Source of the DNA: an uncultured beta proteobacterium
Lineage (GTDB): Bacteria > Pseudomonadota > Gammaproteobacteria > Burkholderiales > Burkholderiaceae_C
Direction of reading: 5' to 3'
Length of the DNA stretch: 7,760 nucleotides
Assembly: GCA_903886165.1 (NCBI GenBank)
Contig: CAISLL010000129.1
Span: forward strand, 1 to 7,760
Each line of letters opens with the position of its first letter. Within the stretch, counting starts at the first letter, position 1. This document shows, in pieces, positions 1 through 6,379 of the stretch. The position numbers and the translations under genes are program-made. Under the pieces are notes generated by a model. The model saw nothing but the letters and a program-made list of their open reading frames with translations. It made no database searches and was not told where the DNA came from.

Positions 1-470
1 CCACCATTGTTTTTGCCAGCGCCAATCTTGATGTTTTGTTTCAGGGACAGCCCTTTGTATTGCTCCACAAAACGAAACAAGGGCTCCACACCCAAGCCAT
101 CAAGAAACACCGGCTCATGCTGCGACACCACCCGGACATCCATGAATTCGCCATTGGCATCAAGTGCAATCAGCAAATTGAAGGGCGTGCCGGAAAACCC
201 CGGAATCGGCGCCAGGTCAATCGATTCAAACACGTACCCAATTAGGGGGGTGGCGGTGGCATCCTGCTTGAACAAGGGCCAAATCGGCAGCTCGGTGTCT
301 TTGTCGCCCACGATGATCGGCGACGGAAACGCCTGCAGCATGGACTCTTTGGTCATGACGCCGGCCTGCGCCGACACGGCTGCTGCCAGCGCCAGAACAA
401 GCGCGACAACCTGCGCAAGCACCCGCGCAGACGATTGAACACAGGTACGGATTTTTCGATGAACGCTCAT
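1..470 (-). CDS. nosR: NosR, N-terminal part (N2O reductase expression/maturation flavoprotein), cut by window edge
   Basis: The 156 readable residues match the N-terminus of NosR/NirI-type proteins. A hydrophobic signal or anchor at about residues 15-36 (ending VSAQA) is followed by the family signature: FPSPIIVGDKD at about 47-57, LPIWPLFKQ, then GYVFESIDLAPIPGFSGTP, HEPVFLDGLG and LSLKQNIKIG. In known NosR proteins this is the start of the periplasmic FMN-binding domain, followed by membrane helices and a polyferredoxin module. Those later parts, including the flavin-bearing Thr, lie outside the window. The protein is required for nosZ expression and for electron supply to N2O reductase. 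I chose the ATG at 470. An AGGGGG lies 13 bases upstream, and an in-frame GTG directly before it (473) would have better spacing. The receptor gene ends only about 32 bases upstream, so co-transcription is likely. The motifs make the identification strong. Confidence 0.93.
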   Translation of the reverse strand, partial: MSVHRKIRTCVQSSARVLAQVVALVLALAAAVSAQAGVMTKESMLQAFPSPIIVGDKDTELPIWPLFKQDATATPLIGYVFESIDLAPIPGFSGTPFNLLIALDANGEFMDVRVVSQHEPVFLDGLGVEPLFRFVEQYKGLSLKQNIKIGAGKNNG

Positions 471-473
471 CAC

Positions 474-485
474 GGCAACGTTGCC
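474..485. promoter_or_regulatory. 12-bp perfect palindrome in the nosR ribosome-binding region
   Basis: GGCAACGTTGCC is a perfect palindrome lying between, and overlapping the edge of, the AGGGGG ribosome-binding site (484-489) and the nosR start at 470. As RNA it could form only a 4-bp stem with a 4-base loop, so any translational effect would be mild. As DNA it could be a protein-binding site. No regulator is recognised, and chance cannot be excluded. Confidence 0.2.
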
Positions 486-502
486 CCCTATCGCTAAAGC
501 GC

Positions 503-2662
503 TTACAAAGGCATCACAAAACGCACACCCAGCGTCCAGTTTCTTCCAGGGGCCGGTTCATAAAACTGGGAACCTGCCTGATTGACGATGACCGAGCCCA
601 CATAACGTTCATCGGCCACGTTGTCGATGCGTGCGTAAGTAGTCAAGCGGCCGGCACCGAGCGTCCATACGTGGCTGGCTTTCAGGTTCAAGGTGGTGTA
701 GCCGTCGGCTGACGCCGTGTTGGTGTCGTTGGCATACAGGCGCCCGGCTTGGGTAAGCTCGATACCTGCCTGGCTGCCAGCGGCCAGCGCCTTTTGGCCA
801 GATGCGGCAGGCTGCTGCGTCCACAACAATTCAGAGAACAGAAAGCTCTTTGGAATGCCTGGCAGCTTGTTGCCTGCTGCCACGGCTGTGGTGCCGCTCA
901 AGAAGGCTTGTGAATACTCGGCATCAATTTGTGTGGCTGCCAGTGTGCCGCGCAGGTGCGGGCTGAACTGCGCACTGCCCGACAACTCCCAACCGGTGCG
1001 GGTGGTGCCTGGCGCATTTCGAAAAGTGGAGTTACCACCGCTGCTGCTGGCCACCACAATTTCATCTGTGGTGTTGATTTTGAACGCGGTGAGGTCCACC
1101 CGCGCCTCCGCGCTGGGGGCCCACTTTGCGCCAACCTCAAAATGCCGGCTGTTGGAGGCATTGATGCTGGTGTTGAATGCTGGCACCCCGGCACCGTTGT
1201 AGGCGACCTCGTTGAGGGTTGGTGTCTCAAAGCCTTTGCCATAGGTGGCAAACACATTCAACGCATCAGTGGCATGGTAGGTCACGCCCAGCACCGGGCT
1301 GGTGTTCTGGAAAGTGGTGGCGCCAGAGCCGTCACCGTTGCTCAGGAAATGGTCGTCACTGCGGAACTTGACCGCGCTGTGGCGCAAACCCGCCACCACC
1401 GACATTTTCTCAGACACCAGCGCCGTACCCTGCATGAACACATCGCTGTTGCTGGCAGTGTTGTCTTCGTCGCGGTTGGTGGTGGTCTTTTCACCCAGCC
1501 TCGCCACCCCAGCCTGGCGCGTCTCGGTGGATTCATCGTACTCATAACCCAGCACCCACTTGAAGGGTGTATCGCCCAAACGGCTTTGTGCGTTGTACTG
1601 CAGGCCGACACCGTAATAGGTACGGTCCAGCCCGACCCAGGCACCAGTTGGCGGCGGCAGTGTGGGGATAAAAATGCCTGCTTGGTATTGCAGATTTTCA
1701 CGCGTGCCGGTGTAGGCGCGTGCGGTCAGGGAGCGGTCGTTGCCTAGTTCGGTCAACATCGAGGCGCCCAATTGGTTTTGCAACACAATCTTGCGGATGC
1801 TTCTTGCAACCGCGTTGGAACCTGCCTGGGTCCGGTCGGCGGCCATCTGTGCCGCAGTGAGCCCCAGCGGGTCTTGTGCCAGCGGCATGTCAAAACGATT
1901 GAACACCACATTGACGCGGGTTTTCTCGAAGGGGTCAAAACTGAGTTTGCCGTTGAACTGCTTGCGCTCGGTTTTGCTGTTGTTACGGAAACCGTCAATG
2001 TCAAAGGTGCTGTAGTCGGCCACCAAGCCGTATTGGCCGACGCGCCCGGCATACTGCCAGTCGGTACGGCGCATACCGAACGAGCCGACATAGGCGGCAG
2101 CTTCAAATTCTGGGCTGGCAGGTGCCTCGCGGGTGAAGGCCTGGATCACACCGCCCGCTGCATTGCCATACAACTGCGCCAGGGGGCCGCGCAAGACTTC
2201 CATGCGGTCGGTGGAAGTCAGGCTGATCGATGAACCTTGCCCCTGTCCGTCCGGCGTAGTGGCCGGAATACCGTCCACCAGCAGGCGCACGCCCCGAATG
2301 CCAAAGGCAGAACGGGCGCCAAAGCCGCGAATCGATACCTGCAAATCCTGCGCGTAATTTTGCCGACTCAAAATGGTCAGGCCCGGCACCCGGTTCAAGG
2401 ACTCGGACAAGTTCACCTGCGGCCCGGCGGCCTCGATCGTGTCCCGGTCAATCGACTGCACCGCTGCGGGTGCGTCAAAACTGCGTTGCTCGGCACGGGA
2501 TGCCGACACCACCACCTCGCTCAGGGTCTGGGCGGATGCCCCGGCCTGGTAGGCATGCGCCACCACAAGGGTCAGGGCGGACTGAAGCAGCAGGTTCAAC
2601 TTGGCTTTTTTAAATTTCGGTGAATTCATGGAGTTCTTTGGGTTTGTCTTCTCGAATGGCAT
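503..2662 (-). CDS. TonB-dependent outer-membrane receptor (substrate unassigned)
   Basis: The protein is about 719 residues and has the full layout of a TonB-dependent transporter. A basic n-region with a hydrophobic stretch ends near GASAQ. Immediately after comes a TonB box (SEVVVSAS). The plug domain carries SESLNRVPGL, the typical IRGFGARSAFGIRGVRLLVDG segment and EVLRGPLAQLYGNAAGGVI. A long beta-barrel follows, with the family's YGKGFETPTLNE and RNWTLGVRF segments near the end. The C-terminus is FVMPL rather than the usual terminal aromatic residue. The start is uncertain. The ATG at 2662 has an AAGG about 15 bases upstream, the ATG at 2629 gives a shorter and more typical signal peptide but no ribosome-binding site, and the frame stays open back to a TTG at 2707. 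Lying directly upstream of nosR, it may import a metal chelate used for N2O respiration. I do not see the MxxxM copper motifs of NosA/OprC, so copper is only an inference and an iron-siderophore role is equally possible. Confidence 0.9.
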   Translation of the reverse strand: MPFEKTNPKNSMNSPKFKKAKLNLLLQSALTLVVAHAYQAGASAQTLSEVVVSASRAEQRSFDAPAAVQSIDRDTIEAAGPQVNLSESLNRVPGLTILSRQNYAQDLQVSIRGFGARSAFGIRGVRLLVDGIPATTPDGQGQGSSISLTSTDRMEVLRGPLAQLYGNAAGGVIQAFTREAPASPEFEAAAYVGSFGMRRTDWQYAGRVGQYGLVADYSTFDIDGFRNNSKTERKQFNGKLSFDPFEKTRVNVVFNRFDMPLAQDPLGLTAAQMAADRTQAGSNAVARSIRKIVLQNQLGASMLTELGNDRSLTARAYTGTRENLQYQAGIFIPTLPPPTGAWVGLDRTYYGVGLQYNAQSRLGDTPFKWVLGYEYDESTETRQAGVARLGEKTTTNRDEDNTASNSDVFMQGTALVSEKMSVVAGLRHSAVKFRSDDHFLSNGDGSGATTFQNTSPVLGVTYHATDALNVFATYGKGFETPTLNEVAYNGAGVPAFNTSINASNSRHFEVGAKWAPSAEARVDLTAFKINTTDEIVVASSSGGNSTFRNAPGTTRTGWELSGSAQFSPHLRGTLAATQIDAEYSQAFLSGTTAVAAGNKLPGIPKSFLFSELLWTQQPAASGQKALAAGSQAGIELTQAGRLYANDTNTASADGYTTLNLKASHVWTLGAGRLTTYARIDNVADERYVGSVIVNQAGSQFYEPAPGRNWTLGVRFVMPL

Positions 2663-2713
2663 TATTTTCAAATGCCGCCTTGGTTTATTTGTGCTGTTAC
2701 AGCGCAATATCCA

Positions 2714-2725
2714 TACCAGCTGGTA
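2714..2725. promoter_or_regulatory. Perfect 12-bp palindrome upstream of the receptor gene (operator-like)
   Basis: TACCAGCTGGTA reads identically on both strands and lies about 52 bases upstream of the receptor's preferred ATG at 2662. This is where a repressor or activator of the minus-strand transcription unit could bind. It does not match the Fur, FNR (TTGAT-N4-ATCAA) or NsrR consensus sequences that I know. The palindrome is certain; the function is inferred. Confidence 0.35.
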
Positions 2726-2733
2726 GCCTGCGC

Positions 2734-2766
2734 AGAGGCAGTCACTTCACCTGACAGTTTGCCTCT
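2734..2766 (-). other. Bulged inverted repeat in the receptor leader
   Basis: AGAGGCA (2734-2740) pairs with TGCCTCT (2760-2766), and inside it GTCA (2741-2744) pairs with TGAC (2752-2755). This leaves a 7-base loop and a 4-base one-sided bulge (AGTT). In the minus-strand transcript it would be an 11-bp interrupted hairpin about 70-100 bases before the receptor start, if transcription begins upstream of it. I compared it by eye with the cobalamin and TPP riboswitch cores and saw no match. It may be a leader structure or an operator. Confidence 0.35.
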
Positions 2767-2870
2767 AACCCGCAAGGAAAAAAAGCCGTGCGAACCCGAG
2801 GGTTGGTGCACGACACTGTCCAAGCTGTTGCTATTTGGTACAGCGTCACTTGTCTTTCTGTGACAGAGGA

Positions 2871-2885
2871 TGTGATTTGGTCACA
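2871..2885. promoter_or_regulatory. TGTGA-N5-TCACA palindrome (CRP/FNR-superfamily-like site)
   Basis: Perfect half-sites TGTGA (2871-2875) and TCACA (2881-2885) flank a 5-base spacer. The canonical CRP site has a 6-base spacer, so the match is imperfect. A further TGTGA occurs at 2859-2863. The centre, at 2878, lies about 64 bases upstream of the start site predicted from the promoter at 2908-2935, close to where class I activators of this superfamily sit. The sequence is clear but the regulator is not. Confidence 0.4.
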
Positions 2886-2907
2886 CTTTCCGCGCTCATG
2901 CGCCTGT

Positions 2908-2935
2908 TTGCCCGTGCACGTTTGTTGCTTATGAT
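2908..2935 (+). promoter_or_regulatory. Sigma70-like promoter for the plus-strand exported-protein operon
   Basis: TTGCCC (2908-2913, four of six matches to TTGACA) and TATGAT (2930-2935, five of six matches to TATAAT) are separated by 16 bases. Transcription would start near 2942, leaving a leader of about 28 bases before the ATG at 2970. This is the best promoter-like pair in the divergent gap; no equally good one was found facing the receptor. Confidence 0.5.
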
Positions 2936-2969
2936 TTGACCCGGCATACACGCCAACGATGGGTCCCTT

Positions 2970-3545
2970 ATGAACACCAGGTGTCTTCTTTTCATTCAAA
3001 AAATGATGGCCGCGCTGTTGCTCATGTCTGCATCAGCATGGGTCGGCGCCTGGGAGCTTCAGGGCAGCAAAACCATCACAGCACACACCCGTGACAAACA
3101 TCACACCCGCATCGGTACCGTCCATTTTGTGCCGCAGCCAGATGGCACGGCAACATTCAAGGTCACCATGGACCACGCCGTGTTCACCGATTATTTTCTA
3201 TCCATGAAAGAATTCAAGTGCCTGAGCAGCCCGACAGAAGTCACCTGCCATGTGCCCTACCCCTACCAGCAACCCGGCAAGGTCACGCTGCAAGACCTGA
3301 CCTGGCTTGAGCACAACCTGCTTTTCTTGTTCAAGACACCGGCAGAGTTTGGCGCCAAACTCTGGAACGGCTTGTACTACCGATTGAAGCTGACCGACAC
3401 CGGTCTGGTGGGCACACCGATGGCCATCGACCTGAATCACATCAGCGCCCCACCCGATGATTTGTCAGCACCAACTTTTGGACCTGACCTGCGCGATGCC
3501 ATCCCGGCAGGTGCCAGATGGCTGGAGTCGATCACCATTGAGTAA
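2970..3545 (+). CDS. Exported protein of unknown function, 191 aa
   Basis: I do not recognise this family. An N-terminal signal peptide is visible: a short basic start, then MMAALLLMSASAWVGA, with likely cleavage after about residue 27, giving a mature periplasmic protein of roughly 164 residues. The mature part is rich in beta-type alternation (GTVHFVP, ATFKVTM, GLYYRLKLTDTG) and has no membrane helix. Two cysteines at 84 and 93 are close enough to form a disulfide in the periplasm. Several histidines occur early in the mature part (38, 44, 45, 52, 69), but no known metal motif is formed. The ATG at 2970 has a weak ribosome-binding site; the alternative ATG at 3003 still leaves a usable signal peptide. 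The gene is divergent from the receptor-nosR unit and lies 60 bases before a second exported protein, so the two are probably an operon. A role tied to denitrification is only a guess from position. Confidence 0.8.
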   Translation: MNTRCLLFIQKMMAALLLMSASAWVGAWELQGSKTITAHTRDKHHTRIGTVHFVPQPDGTATFKVTMDHAVFTDYFLSMKEFKCLSSPTEVTCHVPYPYQQPGKVTLQDLTWLEHNLLFLFKTPAEFGAKLWNGLYYRLKLTDTGLVGTPMAIDLNHISAPPDDLSAPTFGPDLRDAIPAGARWLESITIE

Positions 3546-3562
3546 GGCCTCTCGGCAGGCCT
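3545..3562 (+). other. Small hairpin after the 191-aa gene
   Basis: AGGCCT at 3545-3550 and again at 3557-3562 is self-complementary and can form a 6-bp stem with a 6-base loop, starting on the last base of the stop codon. The following bases (GTCCCTTTGG) are not a real T-run. A weak or partial terminator, or an mRNA-end stabiliser between two operon genes, is more likely than full termination. Confidence 0.3.
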
Positions 3563-3605
3563 GTCCCTTTGGCAACCCTTCCCTTTTGAATGATTGGTAC
3601 CCTTC

Positions 3606-4418
3606 ATGTTTGTTTCCCTAAAGGTGTTGGCTGTCCTTGCTCTTTGCTGCCAGGCGATTGCCTCTCAAGCGCAAGACAGCCAGGTGGAAGACTGGGTGCG
3701 CAACCCGGCCATGGGCAACTACAAGGCTTACGCCGAGTTCAAGATGGCGCACTATGACGAGGCCCGTCATATTTGGGAAACACTCGCCGGCCTGGGCAAT
3801 GCAGATGCCTTGTTCAACCTGGCTATCCTGGCAGAAGACGGCCTGGGTGAGCCAAAAGCCATGCAAAAGGCCGAGGCGCTTTACGTGGCCGCAGCCAATG
3901 CCGGTGGTTTCAAGGCACAGTACCGGCTGGGCATGCTTTACAGCACCGGCGGTGCGCTTGACAAAGACCTGGTGAAGGCGCGCCAGTATTTGAATCTGGC
4001 GGCCGCCCATGGCGACAAAGACGCCCAGGCCAGATTGGCCACGCTTGGCCAGCCCGAGCGCGCGGTCAGTTTGTTTGAAGAGGCAGAGATCCTGTCGAGC
4101 AGCGGACAACACGCCCAGGCTGCTGTGCTGTACCAACGCGGCTCTGATGCCGGTGACCTGCGCGCACGCACCCGTCTGGCCTGGATGTTTGAGGCTGGGC
4201 GTGGTGTCCCGCGTGACTTGGACCACGCTGCCAGCTTGTTCCTGACAGCGGCACAGGCCGGTGGTGCAGAGGCGCAATTTGCCATGGCGGTAATGAGTCG
4301 CACCGGGCGCGGCCAACCCAAGGACCGGGTCCAGGCGCTCGTCTGGCTCAAACTGTCAGCCGCCCAAGATTATCCTGCTGCGGTCGCTGCATTGAAGGCG
4401 GAGCTCGACAACCAGTGA
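3606..4418 (+). CDS. Exported Sel1-like/tetratricopeptide repeat protein
   Basis: The protein has about 270 residues. A signal peptide (about 1-22, MFVSLKVLAVLALCCQAIAS) is followed by a helical-repeat body. Sel1-like repeats are visible at about residues 66-101 (DALFNLAILAEDGLG), 102-137 (KAQYRLGMLYSTGGALDKD), 184-219 (RARTRLAWMFEAGRGVPRD) and 221-257 (AEAQFAMAVMSRTGRGQPKD). A more TPR-like hairpin lies at about 151-182 (AEILSSSGQHAQAAVLYQ). These alpha-alpha repeats are scaffolds for protein-protein contacts in the periplasm; no catalytic motif is present. I chose the ATG at 3606. The in-frame TTG at 3594 would add four residues, and neither start has a strong ribosome-binding site. The gene follows the unknown exported gene by 60 bases and ends with a GTGA overlap into a possible small ORF. 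The class is sure; the partner proteins are unknown. Confidence 0.88.
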   Translation: MFVSLKVLAVLALCCQAIASQAQDSQVEDWVRNPAMGNYKAYAEFKMAHYDEARHIWETLAGLGNADALFNLAILAEDGLGEPKAMQKAEALYVAAANAGGFKAQYRLGMLYSTGGALDKDLVKARQYLNLAAAHGDKDAQARLATLGQPERAVSLFEEAEILSSSGQHAQAAVLYQRGSDAGDLRARTRLAWMFEAGRGVPRDLDHAASLFLTAAQAGGAEAQFAMAVMSRTGRGQPKDRVQALVWLKLSAAQDYPAAVAALKAELDNQ

Positions 4419-4555
4419 GGCAGCTGCTCCCTGCTGTAATGGCCTTGGCAGCCACCGACCCACGCGGTCTGCGCGAAAACTCCTCGGGCTTGTATCCTTG
4501 GGCGTACAACTCGGGGGCACTTAACGCGGCCCAATCACCCGCACTCGACAAGTAA
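4415..4555 (+). CDS. Possible 46-aa small protein overlapping the Sel1-like gene
   Basis: A GTG at 4415 overlaps the TGA of the upstream gene as GTGA, the usual arrangement for translational coupling. A GGAG lies about 11 bases upstream. The frame stays open for 46 residues to a TAA at 4553-4555, only three bases before the terminator stem begins. An internal ATG at 4439 would give 38 residues. The sequence starts with a modestly hydrophobic run (LLPAVMALAA) and continues with a polar part containing SSGLYPWAYNSG and a C-terminal LDK. I recognise no family. It could be a real small protein or simply open trailer sequence. Confidence 0.35.
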   Translation: MRQLLPAVMALAATDPRGLRENSSGLYPWAYNSGALNAAQSPALDK

Positions 4556-4558
4556 AAA

Positions 4559-4582
4559 CAGCGTCATCAAGACGCTGCTTTT
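4559..4582. terminator. Bidirectional rho-independent terminator between converging operons
   Basis: CAGCGTC (4559-4565), loop ATCAA, GACGCTG (4571-4577), then C and TTTT (4579-4582). The stem is preceded by AAAAA, so it works as a terminator read from either strand. It would stop the plus-strand exported-protein operon and, on the minus strand, the aor operon whose last gene ends at 4598. Confidence 0.75.
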
Positions 4583-4597
4583 GTGCAGGAGAAAACG

Positions 4598-4852
4598 TCA
4601 CCCCCCTGCAATCGGCGGCCAGATCGCCAGGGTATCTCCCTCGTTAAGCGTTTGCGTGGCCCGATTTTCAGGGCCGATGTAGACCCCGTTGACCAACACC
4701 AGATGCACCAGTTTCTCAGGCAGGCGGTGCTGCGCCACCAGTTGCCCGATGGTGGTCTCAGGCGCAACGTCCAACGCCAGCATGTTGCTGTACTTCACAT
4801 CTGCCGGGAGATAGTCGGTCAACGAGGCAAACAGTTTGAGGGTAATCTTCAT
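4598..4852 (-). CDS. aorD: MoaD/ThiS-like sulfur carrier of the aldehyde oxidoreductase operon (AorD-like)
   Basis: This is a small 84-residue beta-grasp protein that starts MKITLKLFASLTDYLP and ends IWPPIAGG. The terminal Gly-Gly is what MoaD/ThiS/ubiquitin-like proteins need to be adenylated by a MoeB-type enzyme and thiocarboxylated, so that they can donate sulfur to the pterin dithiolene. The middle shows the typical VAPETTIGQLVAQHRLPEKLVHLVLVNG pattern in pieces, with LNEGDTLAIWPP near the end. The start is well supported: AGGAGG lies 5 bases before the ATG at 4852. Its position 50 bases after aorC, at the end of an AOR operon, matches the aorABCD order known from Aromatoleum. The inferred job is therefore W/Mo-bispterin cofactor supply for AorB rather than thiamin synthesis. 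A terminator follows directly. Confidence 0.88.
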   Translation of the reverse strand: MKITLKLFASLTDYLPADVKYSNMLALDVAPETTIGQLVAQHRLPEKLVHLVLVNGVYIGPENRATQTLNEGDTLAIWPPIAGG

Positions 4853-4902
4853 GGCGTCCTCCTGATTGGCAAAGAATACATCAGCAGATGTGAAACGCAG
4901 GG

Positions 4903-6279
4903 TCAGCGAATGCGCGCATCGTTCGCGCCTGACCAACGGCCCTGTCCCTGGGCACTGGCAAGGTAAGCCTGCATCAACAACGTGGGATCGTGTTTCAGGG
5001 TGTCAGCCCATTCACCCAGCTTGATCTGCCCCTCCACCAGGCCACGCATCACGCCCACATGCTCGGTCCAGCCCACGCTGTTGCAACCCACCAGCACATC
5101 ATCCTTGAACTGCAGGCTCAGGTGCTGGCCAGTGGCCTTGTCGGTGAGTTCCACATGCTCGCCACCGGGCACACCCTCCCAGTCACCAAAGCTGGCAGAG
5201 ATCAGACCCAAGGTGTCGAGCACATTGATCTGTGTCACACCCTTAAGTTCCGCCTTGGGCGGCAGTCCACGTGCATAGGACACCATGTTCATGCCAGCAA
5301 TGCGCGCCTGCTCGGCGGCATTGGGCTGGATGGCGCTGACAATCATCTTGCCACTGACTTTGTCCAGCGCCTCGGCGCAGTCGCCTGCGGCATAAATACC
5401 GGGCACATTGGTTTGCAGGTGCTCATCGGTCAGCACACCCAGCAGGCAGGTGACGCCAGAGTGCTCCAGATACCCAATGGCCGGGCGCACACCGGCAGCG
5501 CTGATAACCAGGTCGGCGTGCACAGTGCTGCCGTTGGAAAGATTAACGTTGAGTCCGTGGTTGGCAGATTGGACTGACCCAGCGGAGCGGAGCCCAATGG
5601 CTGAACTGATTTTCTCCAGCAGGCCGGGCTCTGCGGCACGCACTGGCTCAATCGACTCGACCCGGGTGCTGGTGAAGACTTGCACGCCTTTGGTTTCGCA
5701 CCAGTCGCGGATCATGCCGCCGGCTGTGGGGCCCATCATGCGCGGCACCATGCGGTCGCCCATTTCGACCACGCTCAAGTGCACGCCGCGCGCCGCCAGG
5801 GCTTCCATGATGATGCAGCCAATAAAACCGGCGCCAAGTTGCAGCACGCGCGCACCTGGCTTGGCCAGCGCAGCAATGGCGCGGGCATCAGCCAGGGTCC
5901 AGCAAGGGTGCACACCTTCGGATTCGATGCCGGGGATCGGCGGGCGCACCGGGTGTGAACCGGTGGCAATCAGCAGGGTGTCAAAGCCCAGGCTGTCACC
6001 GCTTTTCAGGGTAAGGGTTTTAGCGGCAGCATCCACGTTTTTGACGCGGTCTTGCACCACCTTGATGTTCAGGTCAACAAAGTGTGTGGGGCTTTTGCGC
6101 AGGTAAGTGCCGGCCTCGTCGATGTTGCCCATGAGCAAGTAAGGGATAGCCATGCGCGAGTAAGACGGCTCGGGTTCGTCACCGATGAGGGTGATGGTGT
6201 CCTGCGGGGCTTGCTTGCGGATGGTTTCTGCGGCAATGACACCGGCGGGGCCGGCACCGAGGATGACGTGGTGGGTCAT
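4903..6279 (-). CDS. aorC: FAD/NAD-binding subunit of tungsten aldehyde oxidoreductase (AorC-like)
   Basis: The protein has 458 residues and is of the two-dinucleotide-domain flavoprotein type (pyridine nucleotide-disulfide reductase fold). Visible motifs are the FAD-binding GAGPAG at 8-13, the linker IATGSHP at about 104-110, the second Rossmann motif GAGFIG at 149-154 for NAD(P), and the FAD-closing GIYAAGDC at 294-301. There is no CxxxxC active-site disulfide after the first motif, so it is not a classical disulfide reductase. In Aromatoleum-type AOR, AorC carries FAD and links the Fe-S subunit AorA and catalytic AorB to NAD. The neighbours here, aorB upstream and a MoaD-like gene downstream, support this. 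An extra stretch at about 212-242 (contains LLEKISSAIGL) in the NAD-domain region looks longer than in common relatives. The start ATG at 6279 has CTGGAG 8 bases upstream. Other NADH-dependent flavoprotein reductases share the fold, but context favours AorC. Confidence 0.88.
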   Translation of the reverse strand: MTHHVILGAGPAGVIAAETIRKQAPQDTITLIGDEPEPSYSRMAIPYLLMGNIDEAGTYLRKSPTHFVDLNIKVVQDRVKNVDAAAKTLTLKSGDSLGFDTLLIATGSHPVRPPIPGIESEGVHPCWTLADARAIAALAKPGARVLQLGAGFIGCIIMEALAARGVHLSVVEMGDRMVPRMMGPTAGGMIRDWCETKGVQVFTSTRVESIEPVRAAEPGLLEKISSAIGLRSAGSVQSANHGLNVNLSNGSTVHADLVISAAGVRPAIGYLEHSGVTCLLGVLTDEHLQTNVPGIYAAGDCAEALDKVSGKMIVSAIQPNAAEQARIAGMNMVSYARGLPPKAELKGVTQINVLDTLGLISASFGDWEGVPGGEHVELTDKATGQHLSLQFKDDVLVGCNSVGWTEHVGVMRGLVEGQIKLGEWADTLKHDPTLLMQAYLASAQGQGRWSGANDARIR

Positions 6280-6300
6280 GTTGAATTCTCCAGAAAAGGA

Positions 6301-6322
6301 AAGCGGTCACTGAAGACCGCTT
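6301..6322 (-). terminator. Strong hairpin between aorB and aorC (possible attenuator or partial terminator)
   Basis: AAGCGGTC (6301-6308) and GACCGCTT (6315-6322) form a perfect 8-bp stem with a 6-base loop. In the minus-strand transcript the stem is followed by TTTCCTTTTC, an interrupted T-tract, just before the aorC ribosome-binding site at 6288-6293. This resembles a leaky terminator or a processing/stability hairpin. Full termination is unlikely unless aorC has its own promoter, because aorC and aorD lie beyond it. Confidence 0.5.
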
Positions 6323-6379
6323 GTTTGATGTTTGTTGACCAAGCGTCCGCAACGTTCGGGGCAGAACACGCTGTGGTCC

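Noticed and set aside
929..1747. Long plus-strand open frame of 272 codons opposite the receptor gene
   Set aside because: It is antisense to a clear TonB-dependent receptor, lacks a recognisable domain, and is the usual by-product of GC-rich codon use.
2663..2707. Extension of the receptor to a TTG start at 2707
   Set aside because: It adds residues before an already long signal n-region, uses a rare start codon, and has no supporting ribosome-binding site.
2663..2860. Cobalamin-type riboswitch in the receptor leader
   Set aside because: TonB receptor leaders often carry one, but I could not find the conserved core or GCCACTG-like box; only unrelated inverted repeats are present.
2931..2950. 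FNR/DNR-type box near TTTGACCCGGCATA
   Set aside because: Only the left half-site resembles the consensus; the right half does not match ATCAA or GTCAA at the required spacing.
3618..4316. Minus-strand open frame of 232 codons opposite the Sel1-like gene
   Set aside because: The opposite strand has a signal peptide and repeat motifs; this frame has neither and starts without a ribosome-binding site.
4348..4551. Minus-strand 67-codon frame over the end of the Sel1-like gene and the gap
   Set aside because: It begins with TTG, has no ribosome-binding site, and overlaps a real gene in antisense; the plus-strand overlapping frame fits the boundaries better.
4853..4936. 28-residue N-terminal extension of the MoaD-like protein
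   Set aside because: An AGGAGG placed 5 bases before the ATG at 4852 and the conserved MoaD start decide for the shorter protein; the extension overlaps the end of aorC.
5408..6106. Plus-strand open frame of 232 codons opposite aorC
   Set aside because: It lies entirely within the well-supported flavoprotein gene, with Ser/Arg/Pro-rich composition typical of a shadow frame.
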